DNA of 25,429 nucleotides, from positions 1-25,429 of IMG/VR virus record IMGVR_UViG_3300028025_000991. One strand, written 5' to 3'. The notes under the pieces are model-generated. The model did not search any database. It saw only the letters and a program-made list of their open reading frames with translations, and had not been told where the DNA came from. This document shows positions 6,987 through 12,680 of this stretch, piece by piece. Position 1 is the first letter of the stretch, and every line of letters begins with the position of its first letter. The translations under genes were made by a program, and so were the position numbers. The stretch is from a virus.

Positions 6987-7465
6987 TGACACAAGAAGAA
7001 GTAATGACACATGAAAACTATATGGTTGCACAGTTCATCAGAACTTTTAAGGCATCCCTAGATCTACGCCTGTGGGTTAAACTCATGCAGGAAGAGTTGA
7101 GTGAGTATAGTACTAGTGTATATGGCAGTGAGAATGCGTTGAAGGAGATTGCAGACTTACTGTATGTTCGTACTGGTTTTATCTTGGTACTTGGTGGCGG
7201 TGTTGGAGAAGGTGTTATCAGTGAGGAAGAAGAGCAAGAGTGGAAAGATTTGCTACACAATGTTAGTGAAGCTTTTGTATTAGCAGAAAAACAGTTTAGC
7301 ACTGCAACAATCTGGGAAGCCTTCAAGCGTGTACACCTCAGCAATATGTCTAAGTTGGGTGAAGATGGTAAGCCTATCCTTCGTGAGGATGGTAAGATCA
7401 TGAAGGGGCCAAACTATAAGGAACCATACTTGACAGACCTTCTAGAAGATAGTACTATTGCATGA
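6986..7465 (+). CDS. MazG-like / phosphoribosyl-ATP pyrophosphohydrolase-like nucleotide hydrolase
   Basis: A 159-residue all-alpha NTP pyrophosphatase-type protein. The metal-binding pattern is present: EExxE at E36, E37, E40 (MQEELSEY) and ExxD at E54, D57 (LKEIADLLYV). The C-terminal part has the segment common in phage members of this group: HLSNMSKLGEDGKPILR, then DGK and KGPNY. MazG-type enzymes cleave (d)NTPs to monophosphates; in phages they may adjust the nucleotide pool or the (p)ppGpp alarm state. Located upstream of the ribonucleotide reductase, it fits a nucleotide metabolism role. Start ATG 6986 overlaps TAA by one base. Confidence 0.8.
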   Translation: MTQEEVMTHENYMVAQFIRTFKASLDLRLWVKLMQEELSEYSTSVYGSENALKEIADLLYVRTGFILVLGGGVGEGVISEEEEQEWKDLLHNVSEAFVLAEKQFSTATIWEAFKRVHLSNMSKLGEDGKPILREDGKIMKGPNYKEPYLTDLLEDSTIA

Positions 7466-7626
7466 CAGTCGAAGAGCTAATCCGTAAGCTTGAGAAAATT
7501 AAAGACAAGAGTGTACCTGTAGTACTAGTCGAGTGGGAGATACAAAATCCTCTATCTAAGAAGGATGAGTTAACTCCTGACAGACTACTAATGCAGGCAC
7601 ATCGTGTTGCAATCTTAATTGACTAA
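7462..7626 (+). CDS. Small hypothetical protein (54 aa)
   Basis: A 54-residue ORF overlapping the MazG-like stop in ATGA. The product begins MTVEELIRKLEKIKDKSVPV and continues with a beta-like VVLVEW. This start, a short helix of the T-V-x-E-L-I-x-x-L type followed by a strand, recurs in small phage and bacterial proteins of unknown function. The position, coupling and coding-like composition support it as real. No function can be assigned. Confidence 0.6.
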   Translation: MTVEELIRKLEKIKDKSVPVVLVEWEIQNPLSKKDELTPDRLLMQAHRVAILID

Positions 7627-7638
7627 GGGGTGAACTTT

Positions 7639-7995
7639 ATGACTAAGAGAGTCAGATACTATTACCCTCAAGACATCTCTTTTAGTATTGTAGGAGGTAA
7701 ACGTGTTGCTTCTGTAAACTTTAACTTACCTCAAACGTGGACTGAGGAAGCTACTCAAAGGGCAAAGGATGACTTCATAGACGGTTGGTGCATAGCTAGA
7801 CGCGCTTATGAGAAAGTCCAAGAAGAAAAAATATTTGCAACTACTTACCCTTATATCTATGAGGAAAGAGTAGAACAACAGAAGCAGTATGCCGAATGGA
7901 AAGTCTGGATGTTAAACCTTATATCCTCTGGGATTTTTGTGAATACACCTGAGTTTCGACTTGCAAAGAGTAATTATAAAGGTAAACTTTTCTAA
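7639..7995 (+). CDS. Hypothetical protein
   Basis: A 118-residue protein that I do not recognise, rich in Tyr, Trp, Lys and Glu, with a central helical part (about 35-85). I chose ATG 7639 over the in-frame GTG nine bases earlier because AAGGGG at 7625-7630 is spaced eight bases from the ATG and would overlap the GTG. There is no membrane segment. The gene precedes a run of small, partly membrane-bound proteins. Confidence 0.6.
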   Translation: MTKRVRYYYPQDISFSIVGGKRVASVNFNLPQTWTEEATQRAKDDFIDGWCIARRAYEKVQEEKIFATTYPYIYEERVEQQKQYAEWKVWMLNLISSGIFVNTPEFRLAKSNYKGKLF

Positions 7996-8034
7996 ACATA
8001 ATAGAGTTCAAAATGAAAGAAAGAAGAGGTACTA

Positions 8035-8307
8035 ATGGGAGAATTACCCCGTAGAAGTTATCGGGCAGAGGAAGCAGAAAAGACAGAAATTCGACTACTC
8101 CGCTTTACTATTGTGTTTTTCGTCGTAGGTATTTCGGGTATATTTTTCTTACCTGCGGGGTCTGGTCTTATTATCCCTTTAATTATTCTAGCCCCACTTT
8201 TACTAACTGCTTTGTGGGGGATTGTCTTTCCTGTCAAATCTTCTTATGAAATTAAGTGGGCAAAAGAGTTAGAAGAAAGAAGGAAGCGGTGGGGTTTTGA
8301 TGAATAA
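8035..8307 (+). CDS. Small membrane protein with two predicted transmembrane segments
   Basis: A 90-residue protein. A charged N-terminus (1-20) is followed by two hydrophobic stretches at about 21-40 and 43-66 separated by a short PAGSG turn, and a charged C-terminal helix (KWAKELEERRKRW). GAAGAGG lies five bases upstream of ATG 8035. The hairpin topology with both ends charged is compatible with a holin, a superinfection-exclusion protein or an inner membrane takeover protein. No family motif decides this, and no endolysin is adjacent, so the holin reading is weak. It overlaps the DUF1127 gene by 8 bases. Confidence 0.65.
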   Translation: MGELPRRSYRAEEAEKTEIRLLRFTIVFFVVGISGIFFLPAGSGLIIPLIILAPLLLTALWGIVFPVKSSYEIKWAKELEERRKRWGFDE

Positions 8308-8500
8308 GTTACTTAACAATAGTTGGACAGTACGTTGGCTACGCTATCTAAATACTTGGCGGGCGCATCGTAGGATTGTCAAAGAGTTGAATGCTTTGGA
8401 CGATAAGACACTACGAGATATCGGTATCAATCGCTGTGATATCGACACACTAATCTGGTTGGAATTTGATAAAGAAAGACGAGGCACTAATGCGAAATAA
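8300..8500 (+). CDS. DUF1127 family protein
   Basis: A 66-residue protein. Residues about 20-50 match the DUF1127 consensus closely: W20-R-A...R, then EL-xx-LDDKTLRDIGINRCDI at 29-48. The family consists of short Arg-rich proteins abundant in alphaproteobacteria, especially Rhodobacterales. A few characterised members affect RNA turnover, phosphate or stress responses. ATG 8300 is preferred over TTG 8297 and has GGTGGGG upstream. The gene sits between two small membrane protein genes, overlapping both. Phage carriage suggests capture from a roseobacter-type host and a role in reshaping host regulation, which is inference. Confidence 0.85.
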   Translation: MNKLLNNSWTVRWLRYLNTWRAHRRIVKELNALDDKTLRDIGINRCDIDTLIWLEFDKERRGTNAK

Positions 8501-8702
8501 GGATGAAGAGTGGGCTAAACTTCTTGGTGCTGGTGCAGCATCTATTACTATTATCCTGCTTTCTGCAGCTATTATCTACGGGTATGTCTTGAACGTCATT
8601 ACCGTAGTAGTTGACATTGACACAATGTCTACAGGAGAAGCAGTAGTGCGCTCTCTTGGTATGCTACTTGCACCTATTGGTGGAATCATGGGGTACTTCT
8701 AA
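8490..8702 (+). CDS. Small membrane protein
   Basis: A 70-residue protein starting at ATG 8490, five bases after GAGG; a TTG-started longer form (8466) is less likely. A short charged start (RNKDEEWAK) is followed by a hydrophobic segment at about 11-33 and a second at about 52-70, with an acidic linker (VDIDTMSTGE) between. The C-terminus ends inside the second segment (GGIMGYF). Family not recognised. It could pair with the membrane protein two genes upstream. It overlaps the DUF1127 gene by 11 bases and the next gene by one base. Confidence 0.6.
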   Translation: MRNKDEEWAKLLGAGAASITIILLSAAIIYGYVLNVITVVVDIDTMSTGEAVVRSLGMLLAPIGGIMGYF

Positions 8703-8848
8703 TGGGTGAGACAGTGACAATCTCAAAGGAAGAGTATGATCAGCTAGTGGAAGACAGAATCTGGTTGGAATGTTTACAAGCTGCTGGTGTAGATAACTGG
8801 AATGGGTATGATTATGCCATTGAACTATTTAATAAGGAACAAGAATGA
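8702..8848 (+). CDS. Small hypothetical phage protein (48 aa)
   Basis: A 48-residue ORF from ATG 8702 (one-base overlap in TAATG) to TGA 8848, overlapping the reductase start in ATGA. The product has the pattern TISKEEYDQLVEDRIWLECL followed by AAGVDNWNGYDYA. Such short proteins (an S-x-E-E-Y-D-x-L helix and a G-V-D-N-W loop) recur in tailed phages but have no known function. The tight coupling on both sides supports it as a gene. Confidence 0.65.
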   Translation: MGETVTISKEEYDQLVEDRIWLECLQAAGVDNWNGYDYAIELFNKEQE

Positions 8849-10755
8849 ATAACTACCTACCTACAGACTATCAGTCTTTTATTGCAACCTCACGCTATGC
8901 CCGCTGGCTAGAGGAACAAGGTCGTCGTGAGAACTGGGGTGAAACAGTTGACCGATACATGAAGAATGTAGTGTCACCCTTGACCTTTGCATCTGATCTT
9001 AAGGTTTACGGAGATATTGAACAGGCTATCCTTAGCCTAGACATTATGCCTTCTATGCGGGCTGTTATGACTGCTGGCCCTGCGCTGGATCGTGATAACA
9101 CTGCGGGATACAACTGCTCGTATATGCCTGTAGATGACCCTAAAGCTTTTGACGAAGCTATGTTCATCCTGCTGTGTGGCACTGGTGTAGGCTTCTCTGT
9201 GGAGCGTCAGTTCATCAGCAAGCTCCCAGAAGTACCAGAGAATATGTACCAGTCCGAGACTACTGTTGTGGTTAAGGACAGCAAAGAAGGCTGGGCTAAG
9301 TCACTACGACAAGTGATTGCCTTGTTGTACTCTGGTGAAATCCCTAAGTGGGATGTGTCTCTGGTTCGTCCTGCTGGTGCTAAGTTGAAGACCTTTGGTG
9401 GTCGTGCATCAGGCCCAGCGCCTCTGGTTGACCTGTTTCAGTTTGTTATCAGTAAGTTCAAGGAAGCCAAGGGACGTAAGCTATCTTCTATCGAATGCCA
9501 TGACATCATGTGTAAGATTGGGGAAGTTGTCGTAGTTGGTGGTGTTCGTCGTAGTGCTATGATTTCTTTGTCTAACTTGTCAGATGATCGTATGCGTTAT
9601 GCTAAGTCTGGTAATTGGTGGGAGAACAACCCTCAGCGTGGTCTGGCTAATAACTCTGTTAGCTATACTGAAAAACCAGATGCTGTGAGTTTCCTTCGTG
9701 AGTGGACTGCACTTGTGGAATCAGGTTCTGGTGAGCGTGGCATCTTCAATCGTCAGGCATCCAAGAAGCAGGCAGCAAAGAATGGTCGCCGCAAGACTGA
9801 CTTTGAGTTTGGCACTAACCCATGCTCAGAGATTATCCTGCGTCCCTATCAGTTCTGCAATCTGACGGAAGTTGTTGTACGTGCTACGGATACGATCAAG
9901 ACACTGGAAGAGAAGGTTCGCCTTGCCACCATCTTGGGTACGATCCAGTCAACCTACACCAAGTTCCCCTACTTGCGTAAGATTTGGCAAACCAATACAG
10001 AAGAAGAACGTCTGCTTGGTGTGTCTCTGACGGGGATCATGGACAACCCCCTGATGACTACAAAGAATGCTGGTCTATCTCAAACCCTGGAGCATCTGAA
10101 GAATGTTGCAATTACTACTAATGCTGAGTGGGCTGAACTGCTTGGGATCCCTGTTGCTGCTGCGATTACTTGCGTTAAACCATCGGGGACAGTCAGCCAG
10201 TTGGTTGATAGTGCTAGCGGTATCCATGCACGTCACAGCGAGTATTATATTAGGACTGTTCGTGGTGACAATAAAGACCCTCTAACGCAGTTTATGAAAG
10301 ACCAAGGTATCCCATCTGAACCTGATGTGATGAAGCCTACACAGACCACCGTGTTCAGCTTCCCAATGAAGGCCCCAGAGGGTGCAGTGGTAACGGCTGA
10401 CCTTAGTGCTATTGACCAGCTAGAGATGTGGTTGGCCTATCAGCGTCATTGGTGTGAGCATAAGCCTTCTGTTACTATTAACGTGAAGGCAAGCGAGTGG
10501 TTCGAGGTAGGTGCTTTTGTTTACAAGCACTTTGATGAAATGTCTGGCGTATCCTTCTTGCCATACAATGAGCATACCTACCAGCAAGCACCTTATCAAG
10601 AGATTGGTAAGTCCGAGTATGAGAAACTACTAGCTGTTATGCCAGTAGCTATTGACTGGGCCAAGCTTGCAGACTATGAACAGGAAGACAATACCTCTGG
10701 CTCACAGACGATGGCTTGCTCTGGTGATGCTTGTGAGATTGTTGACTTGACCTAA
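8845..10755 (+). CDS. nrdJ: Adenosylcobalamin-dependent (class II) ribonucleotide reductase, monomeric RTPR type
   Basis: A 636-residue enzyme that reduces ribonucleotides (probably triphosphates) to deoxyribonucleotides with a B12 cofactor, supplying DNA precursors without oxygen. The catalytic residues align with Lactobacillus leichmannii RTPR: C91 in AGYNCSYMP (RTPR C119); N325-P-C327-S-E329 (N406, C408, E410); C338 exactly 11 residues on (C419); and a C-terminal redox pair C625/C630 in ACSGDACEI, with the same four-residue spacing as C731/C736. Other family blocks include FILLCGTGVGFSVER, VGGVRRSAMISL and CVKPSGTVSQ. Shorter than RTPR (739) but complete. AAGGAA precedes ATG 8845. SIO1-like roseophages and cobaviruses carry this enzyme class. 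Confidence 0.95.
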   Translation: MNNYLPTDYQSFIATSRYARWLEEQGRRENWGETVDRYMKNVVSPLTFASDLKVYGDIEQAILSLDIMPSMRAVMTAGPALDRDNTAGYNCSYMPVDDPKAFDEAMFILLCGTGVGFSVERQFISKLPEVPENMYQSETTVVVKDSKEGWAKSLRQVIALLYSGEIPKWDVSLVRPAGAKLKTFGGRASGPAPLVDLFQFVISKFKEAKGRKLSSIECHDIMCKIGEVVVVGGVRRSAMISLSNLSDDRMRYAKSGNWWENNPQRGLANNSVSYTEKPDAVSFLREWTALVESGSGERGIFNRQASKKQAAKNGRRKTDFEFGTNPCSEIILRPYQFCNLTEVVVRATDTIKTLEEKVRLATILGTIQSTYTKFPYLRKIWQTNTEEERLLGVSLTGIMDNPLMTTKNAGLSQTLEHLKNVAITTNAEWAELLGIPVAAAITCVKPSGTVSQLVDSASGIHARHSEYYIRTVRGDNKDPLTQFMKDQGIPSEPDVMKPTQTTVFSFPMKAPEGAVVTADLSAIDQLEMWLAYQRHWCEHKPSVTINVKASEWFEVGAFVYKHFDEMSGVSFLPYNEHTYQQAPYQEIGKSEYEKLLAVMPVAIDWAKLADYEQEDNTSGSQTMACSGDACEIVDLT

Positions 10756-10766
10756 CTGTTACAATA

Positions 10767-10795
10767 CCTAGGACAGGATTAGTTTTTGTCCTAGG
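10767..10795 (+). terminator. Hairpin after the reductase gene (possible terminator or attenuator)
   Basis: CCTAGGACA at 10767-10775 pairs with TGTCCTAGG at 10787-10795, a 9-bp perfect stem with an 11-base loop, followed by only TTTC. The weak T-run makes it a leaky terminator or an mRNA-stabilising hairpin. It occupies most of the 61-base gap between the reductase and the Acb2-like gene and would separate high reductase expression from the downstream genes. Confidence 0.5.
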
Positions 10796-10816
10796 TTTCA
10801 TATCAAAGGAAATAGA

Positions 10817-11047
10817 ATGACCAAAGGCGAATACCGAGTAGGGATCAACTTCAACCCTGCTAATGATGATATGGTTGGTAGGATCAAGCGGGCTGCTGCT
10901 GACCTGATTGATTTGATTGAAAGTGTTCTTGCTCAAACAGCAGATTCCGTACCTGAAACACAGCGACTCAAAGCTTTGGCACAAACCGAGATTGAGAGTG
11001 CTGCTATGTGGGCGGTGAAGGCAGCTACAAAACCTAGCTGGGAATAA
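10817..11047 (+). CDS. Acb2/Tad1-type small helical protein (candidate cyclic-nucleotide sponge)
   Basis: A 76-residue protein with AAAGGA before ATG 10817. A short N-terminal segment (YRVGINFNPANDD, 6-18) leads to a helix (about 19-40), a brief linker, then a second helix (about 46-69) with RLKALAQTEIESAAMWAVK and the ending AATKP. The pattern G-x-x-FNP(S/A)-N-D-x-V-x-x-IK ... A-x-T-x-x-E-x-AAMWAVKA-x-TK is one I associate with the Acb2/Tad1 hairpin domain group. Characterised members sequester the signalling nucleotides of CBASS and Thoeris defences. The family link is from memory of its pattern, and sponge activity here is inference. It lies in a lightly packed part of the early region, after a hairpin. 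Confidence 0.55.
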   Translation: MTKGEYRVGINFNPANDDMVGRIKRAAADLIDLIESVLAQTADSVPETQRLKALAQTEIESAAMWAVKAATKPSWE

Positions 11048-11218
11048 GGATAAACGTCTGACCCCACAGAAATGTGGACTCTGTGGATGTTACACAGTGA
11101 GTAGGGTTGATCGCCTACAAGGTAATTGGGATAGGTCACAGCTAGTGCTTATTGTACTTGTCTGGCCTAGGGTTATAGCGCCCCTCGTCCTACCTCTAGA
11201 ACATAACAAGGAGTTAAC
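11048..11218 (+). other. Longest gap of the window, structured and without a clear gene
   Basis: This 171-base stretch between the Acb2-like gene and glutaredoxin is the largest gap between genes. It contains two short inverted repeats, CCACAG/CTGTGG (11064-11069 and 11081-11086) and GTAGG/CCTAC (about 11101-11117), and a weak promoter-like pair, TTGTAC and TATAGC, spaced 16 bases (about 11145-11182). A Cys-rich reading (CGLCGC) is open here but lacks ATG, GTG or TTG before the cysteines. It ends with AAGGAG for the glutaredoxin start. No tRNA fits. Confidence 0.45.
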
Positions 11219-11449
11219 GTGTACACAATTATTGGAAGACCTGACTGCCACTGGTGTGACAAAGCTAAGCAACTGCTTACAGAAAAAGGGCGAGAGTTTC
11301 AGTACATCGACTGCACTGAGAATACTTGGGTAGTAGCTATCATGTTGAAAGGCGGATACCGAAAGGTTCCACTGGTTATTCAACATACCGAAGTCATTGG
11401 TGGTTATACAGAGCTAGAAGAGATGTTTAAGGAACTGGCGGATGGATGA
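11219..11449 (+). CDS. grx: Glutaredoxin
   Basis: A 76-residue thiol-disulfide oxidoreductase of normal glutaredoxin size. The redox motif C10-H-W-C13 follows the first strand (YTIIGRPDC), the cis-proline is P51 (RKVPLV), and GGYTEL at about 61-66 is the usual glutathione-site loop. The start is GTG at 11219, five bases after AAGGAG; no in-frame ATG would keep the first strand and CxxC. Its probable role is electron donor for the phage ribonucleotide reductase one gene cluster upstream, whose C-terminal cysteine pair needs re-reduction. It ends 8 bases inside phoH. Confidence 0.9.
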   Translation: MYTIIGRPDCHWCDKAKQLLTEKGREFQYIDCTENTWVVAIMLKGGYRKVPLVIQHTEVIGGYTELEEMFKELADG

Positions 11450-12146
11450 GGGTAAGCCTAAGGGCAAACGAGTGAGTCGCTACAAGAATGCACCAGAGGA
11501 AGCTGCTGTCCGTACTGTAAAGCTTGTTGCTATGAATGATACACAGCAGCGGTATATCTCTGCGCTACAATCCCACAATCAGATCATTGTGACTGGCTTT
11601 AGTGGCACAGGGAAAACTTTCATTGCCGCATCCCATGCAGCTAACCTGTATGCTAATCGAAAGATTGACCGTATCATTATCACTCGACCTAATATTGCTG
11701 TAGGTAAAGACCTTGGATATCTTCCCGGAACTCTTGAAGAGAAGTACACCCCGTGGATCATGCCCGTGCTAGACGTGCTGGAACAACAGCTAGGTAAGAA
11801 TGTTGTAGAGACGGGGATGAAGAATGGTAACATCCAGATGGTTCCCCTCTCTGTTATGCGTGGGCGTAGCTTCAATAAGTCTTTCATTATTGTGGATGAA
11901 GCACAGAACCTTACGATCCATGAGATGAAAATGCTCTTGACTCGTGTGGGTAAAGAATGTACTATTGTCATCAACGGTGATATCAAACAGAGTGACATCA
12001 ATCAACAGAGTGGTCTTAGTAAGATTCTGCATCTAGCTAAGAAATACAACATGGATATCCCAACCATTGAGTTTGGTGTTGATGATATTGTTCGTAGTGA
12101 TATCTGTAAGCAGTGGATTATTGCATTTGAAACGGAGAAGTTATAA
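11442..12146 (+). CDS. phoH: PhoH-like P-loop ATPase
   Basis: A 234-residue PhoH family protein. After a basic N-terminus (1-25) comes the ATPase core: Q35 in the DTQQRYISAL adenine-recognition-like segment, Walker A G52-FSGT-GKT59, the PhoH block RPNIAVGKDLGYLPGTLEEK (82-101), Walker B IIVDEAQN (D152, E153), and a NGDIKQSD sensor-like motif (178-185). The family is widespread in marine phages. Its function is unsettled: it was first tied to phosphate starvation and some members look like RNA helicase/nuclease partners. AAGGA precedes ATG 11442. It overlaps glutaredoxin by 8 bases and the DUF3310 gene by one. Confidence 0.93.
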   Translation: MDEGKPKGKRVSRYKNAPEEAAVRTVKLVAMNDTQQRYISALQSHNQIIVTGFSGTGKTFIAASHAANLYANRKIDRIIITRPNIAVGKDLGYLPGTLEEKYTPWIMPVLDVLEQQLGKNVVETGMKNGNIQMVPLSVMRGRSFNKSFIIVDEAQNLTIHEMKMLLTRVGKECTIVINGDIKQSDINQQSGLSKILHLAKKYNMDIPTIEFGVDDIVRSDICKQWIIAFETEKL

Positions 12147-12424
12147 TGGCTAAGTGGCATTTTGAAACTGATGAAGAAGAAGCACAGTCAGACAATGTTA
12201 ATCACCCAAAGCACTATGGTCAGGGTGAGATTGAGTGTATTGACTATATTGCGGACTTCCTGACATATGAAGAGTATATCGGGTATCTGCGAGGTAACAC
12301 TGCAAAGTATCTACATCGTTGGCGCTATAAGAATGGCCTAGAAGACTTGAAGAAAGCACAGTGGTATCTGGCAAGGCTAGTTGAAGAGGTGGACAATGAA
12401 GAAAACAACCCTGATAAAACCTAA
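12146..12424 (+). CDS. DUF3310 protein (T7 gp1.7 nucleotide-kinase-like domain)
   Basis: A 92-residue protein. The DUF3310 block is clear: NHPKHYGQGEIECIDYI (19-35), then EEYIGYLRGNTAKYLHRW (42-59) and GLEDLKKAQWYL (64-75). In T7 the same domain is in gp1.7, an unusual nucleotide kinase that phosphorylates dTMP and dGMP. Whether a bare DUF3310 domain of this length is active is not known to me. Located after PhoH with a TAATG overlap, it fits the nucleotide supply group. The C-terminal residues are acidic and overlap the next gene. Confidence 0.85.
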   Translation: MAKWHFETDEEEAQSDNVNHPKHYGQGEIECIDYIADFLTYEEYIGYLRGNTAKYLHRWRYKNGLEDLKKAQWYLARLVEEVDNEENNPDKT

Positions 12425-12650
12425 CGAGAAGTCTGTTGGGGTGGTCAAAGTGAATACAATGCTTGAAGAAGAAGCCAAGCAGTTCACCGCTAAGAAGAAG
12501 TTTGGTGGCCCACCTAAACCTATGACATCCCGAATCTACTTAATGGGGATGGCAATGAATGCCCTGCTGTCTAGGTCTACGGGCATGGTACGTAGGGATG
12601 ATATCAAGCGAGAGGCAGAGGAGTGGGCTGACTTTATGCTTGAGGACTAA
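12396..12650 (+). CDS. Hypothetical protein, last gene of the rightward arm
   Basis: An 84-residue protein not recognised by me. I chose ATG 12396 because GAGGTGG lies five bases upstream, rather than the in-frame TTG at 12381. The N-terminus is basic (MKKTTLIKPNEKS), the middle has KKKFGGPPKPMTSRIYLMG, and the C-terminus is an acidic helix (REAEEWADFMLED). It overlaps the DUF3310 gene by 29 bases. It ends seven bases before a strong terminator, closing the early operon. Confidence 0.6.
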   Translation: MKKTTLIKPNEKSVGVVKVNTMLEEEAKQFTAKKKFGGPPKPMTSRIYLMGMAMNALLSRSTGMVRRDDIKREAEEWADFMLED

Positions 12651-12656
12651 ACTTAA

Positions 12657-12676
12657 AGGGAGCCTTTCGGCTCCCT
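12657..12676. terminator. Bidirectional terminator between the converging arms
   Basis: AGGGAGCC (12657-12664), a four-base loop, and GGCTCCCT (12669-12676) form a perfect 8-bp GC-rich stem. Read rightward it is followed by CTCTTTATT; read leftward the loop is GAAA and the stem is followed by TTTAAGTTTA. It lies between stop codons of opposite strands that are only about 30 bases apart, so one hairpin serves both transcripts. Confidence 0.85.
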
Positions 12677-12680
12677 CTCT

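Noticed and set aside
7018-7401. Leftward frame of 127 residues opposite the MazG-like gene
   Set aside because: It is antisense to a gene with clear catalytic motifs, and all genes in this arm run rightward.
8012-8053. Short ATG frame of 13 codons ahead of the first membrane protein
   Set aside because: It is too short and overlaps the better-supported start at 8035; the purine-rich stretch there serves as that gene's ribosome binding site.
8035-8702. Holin-endolysin lysis cassette
   Set aside because: Two small membrane proteins fit holins in size only; no endolysin lies beside them and the only peptidoglycan enzyme is in the virion arm.
11048-11218. tRNA or known riboswitch in the longest gap
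   Set aside because: The short inverted repeats do not form a cloverleaf with a T-arm consensus, and no riboswitch core, including cobalamin, could be recognised.
11097-11333. GTG-started 78-residue frame overlapping glutaredoxin
   Set aside because: Its second half overlaps a well-supported glutaredoxin in another register and the product is low-quality; only the upstream Cys-rich part was kept, as a low-confidence finding.
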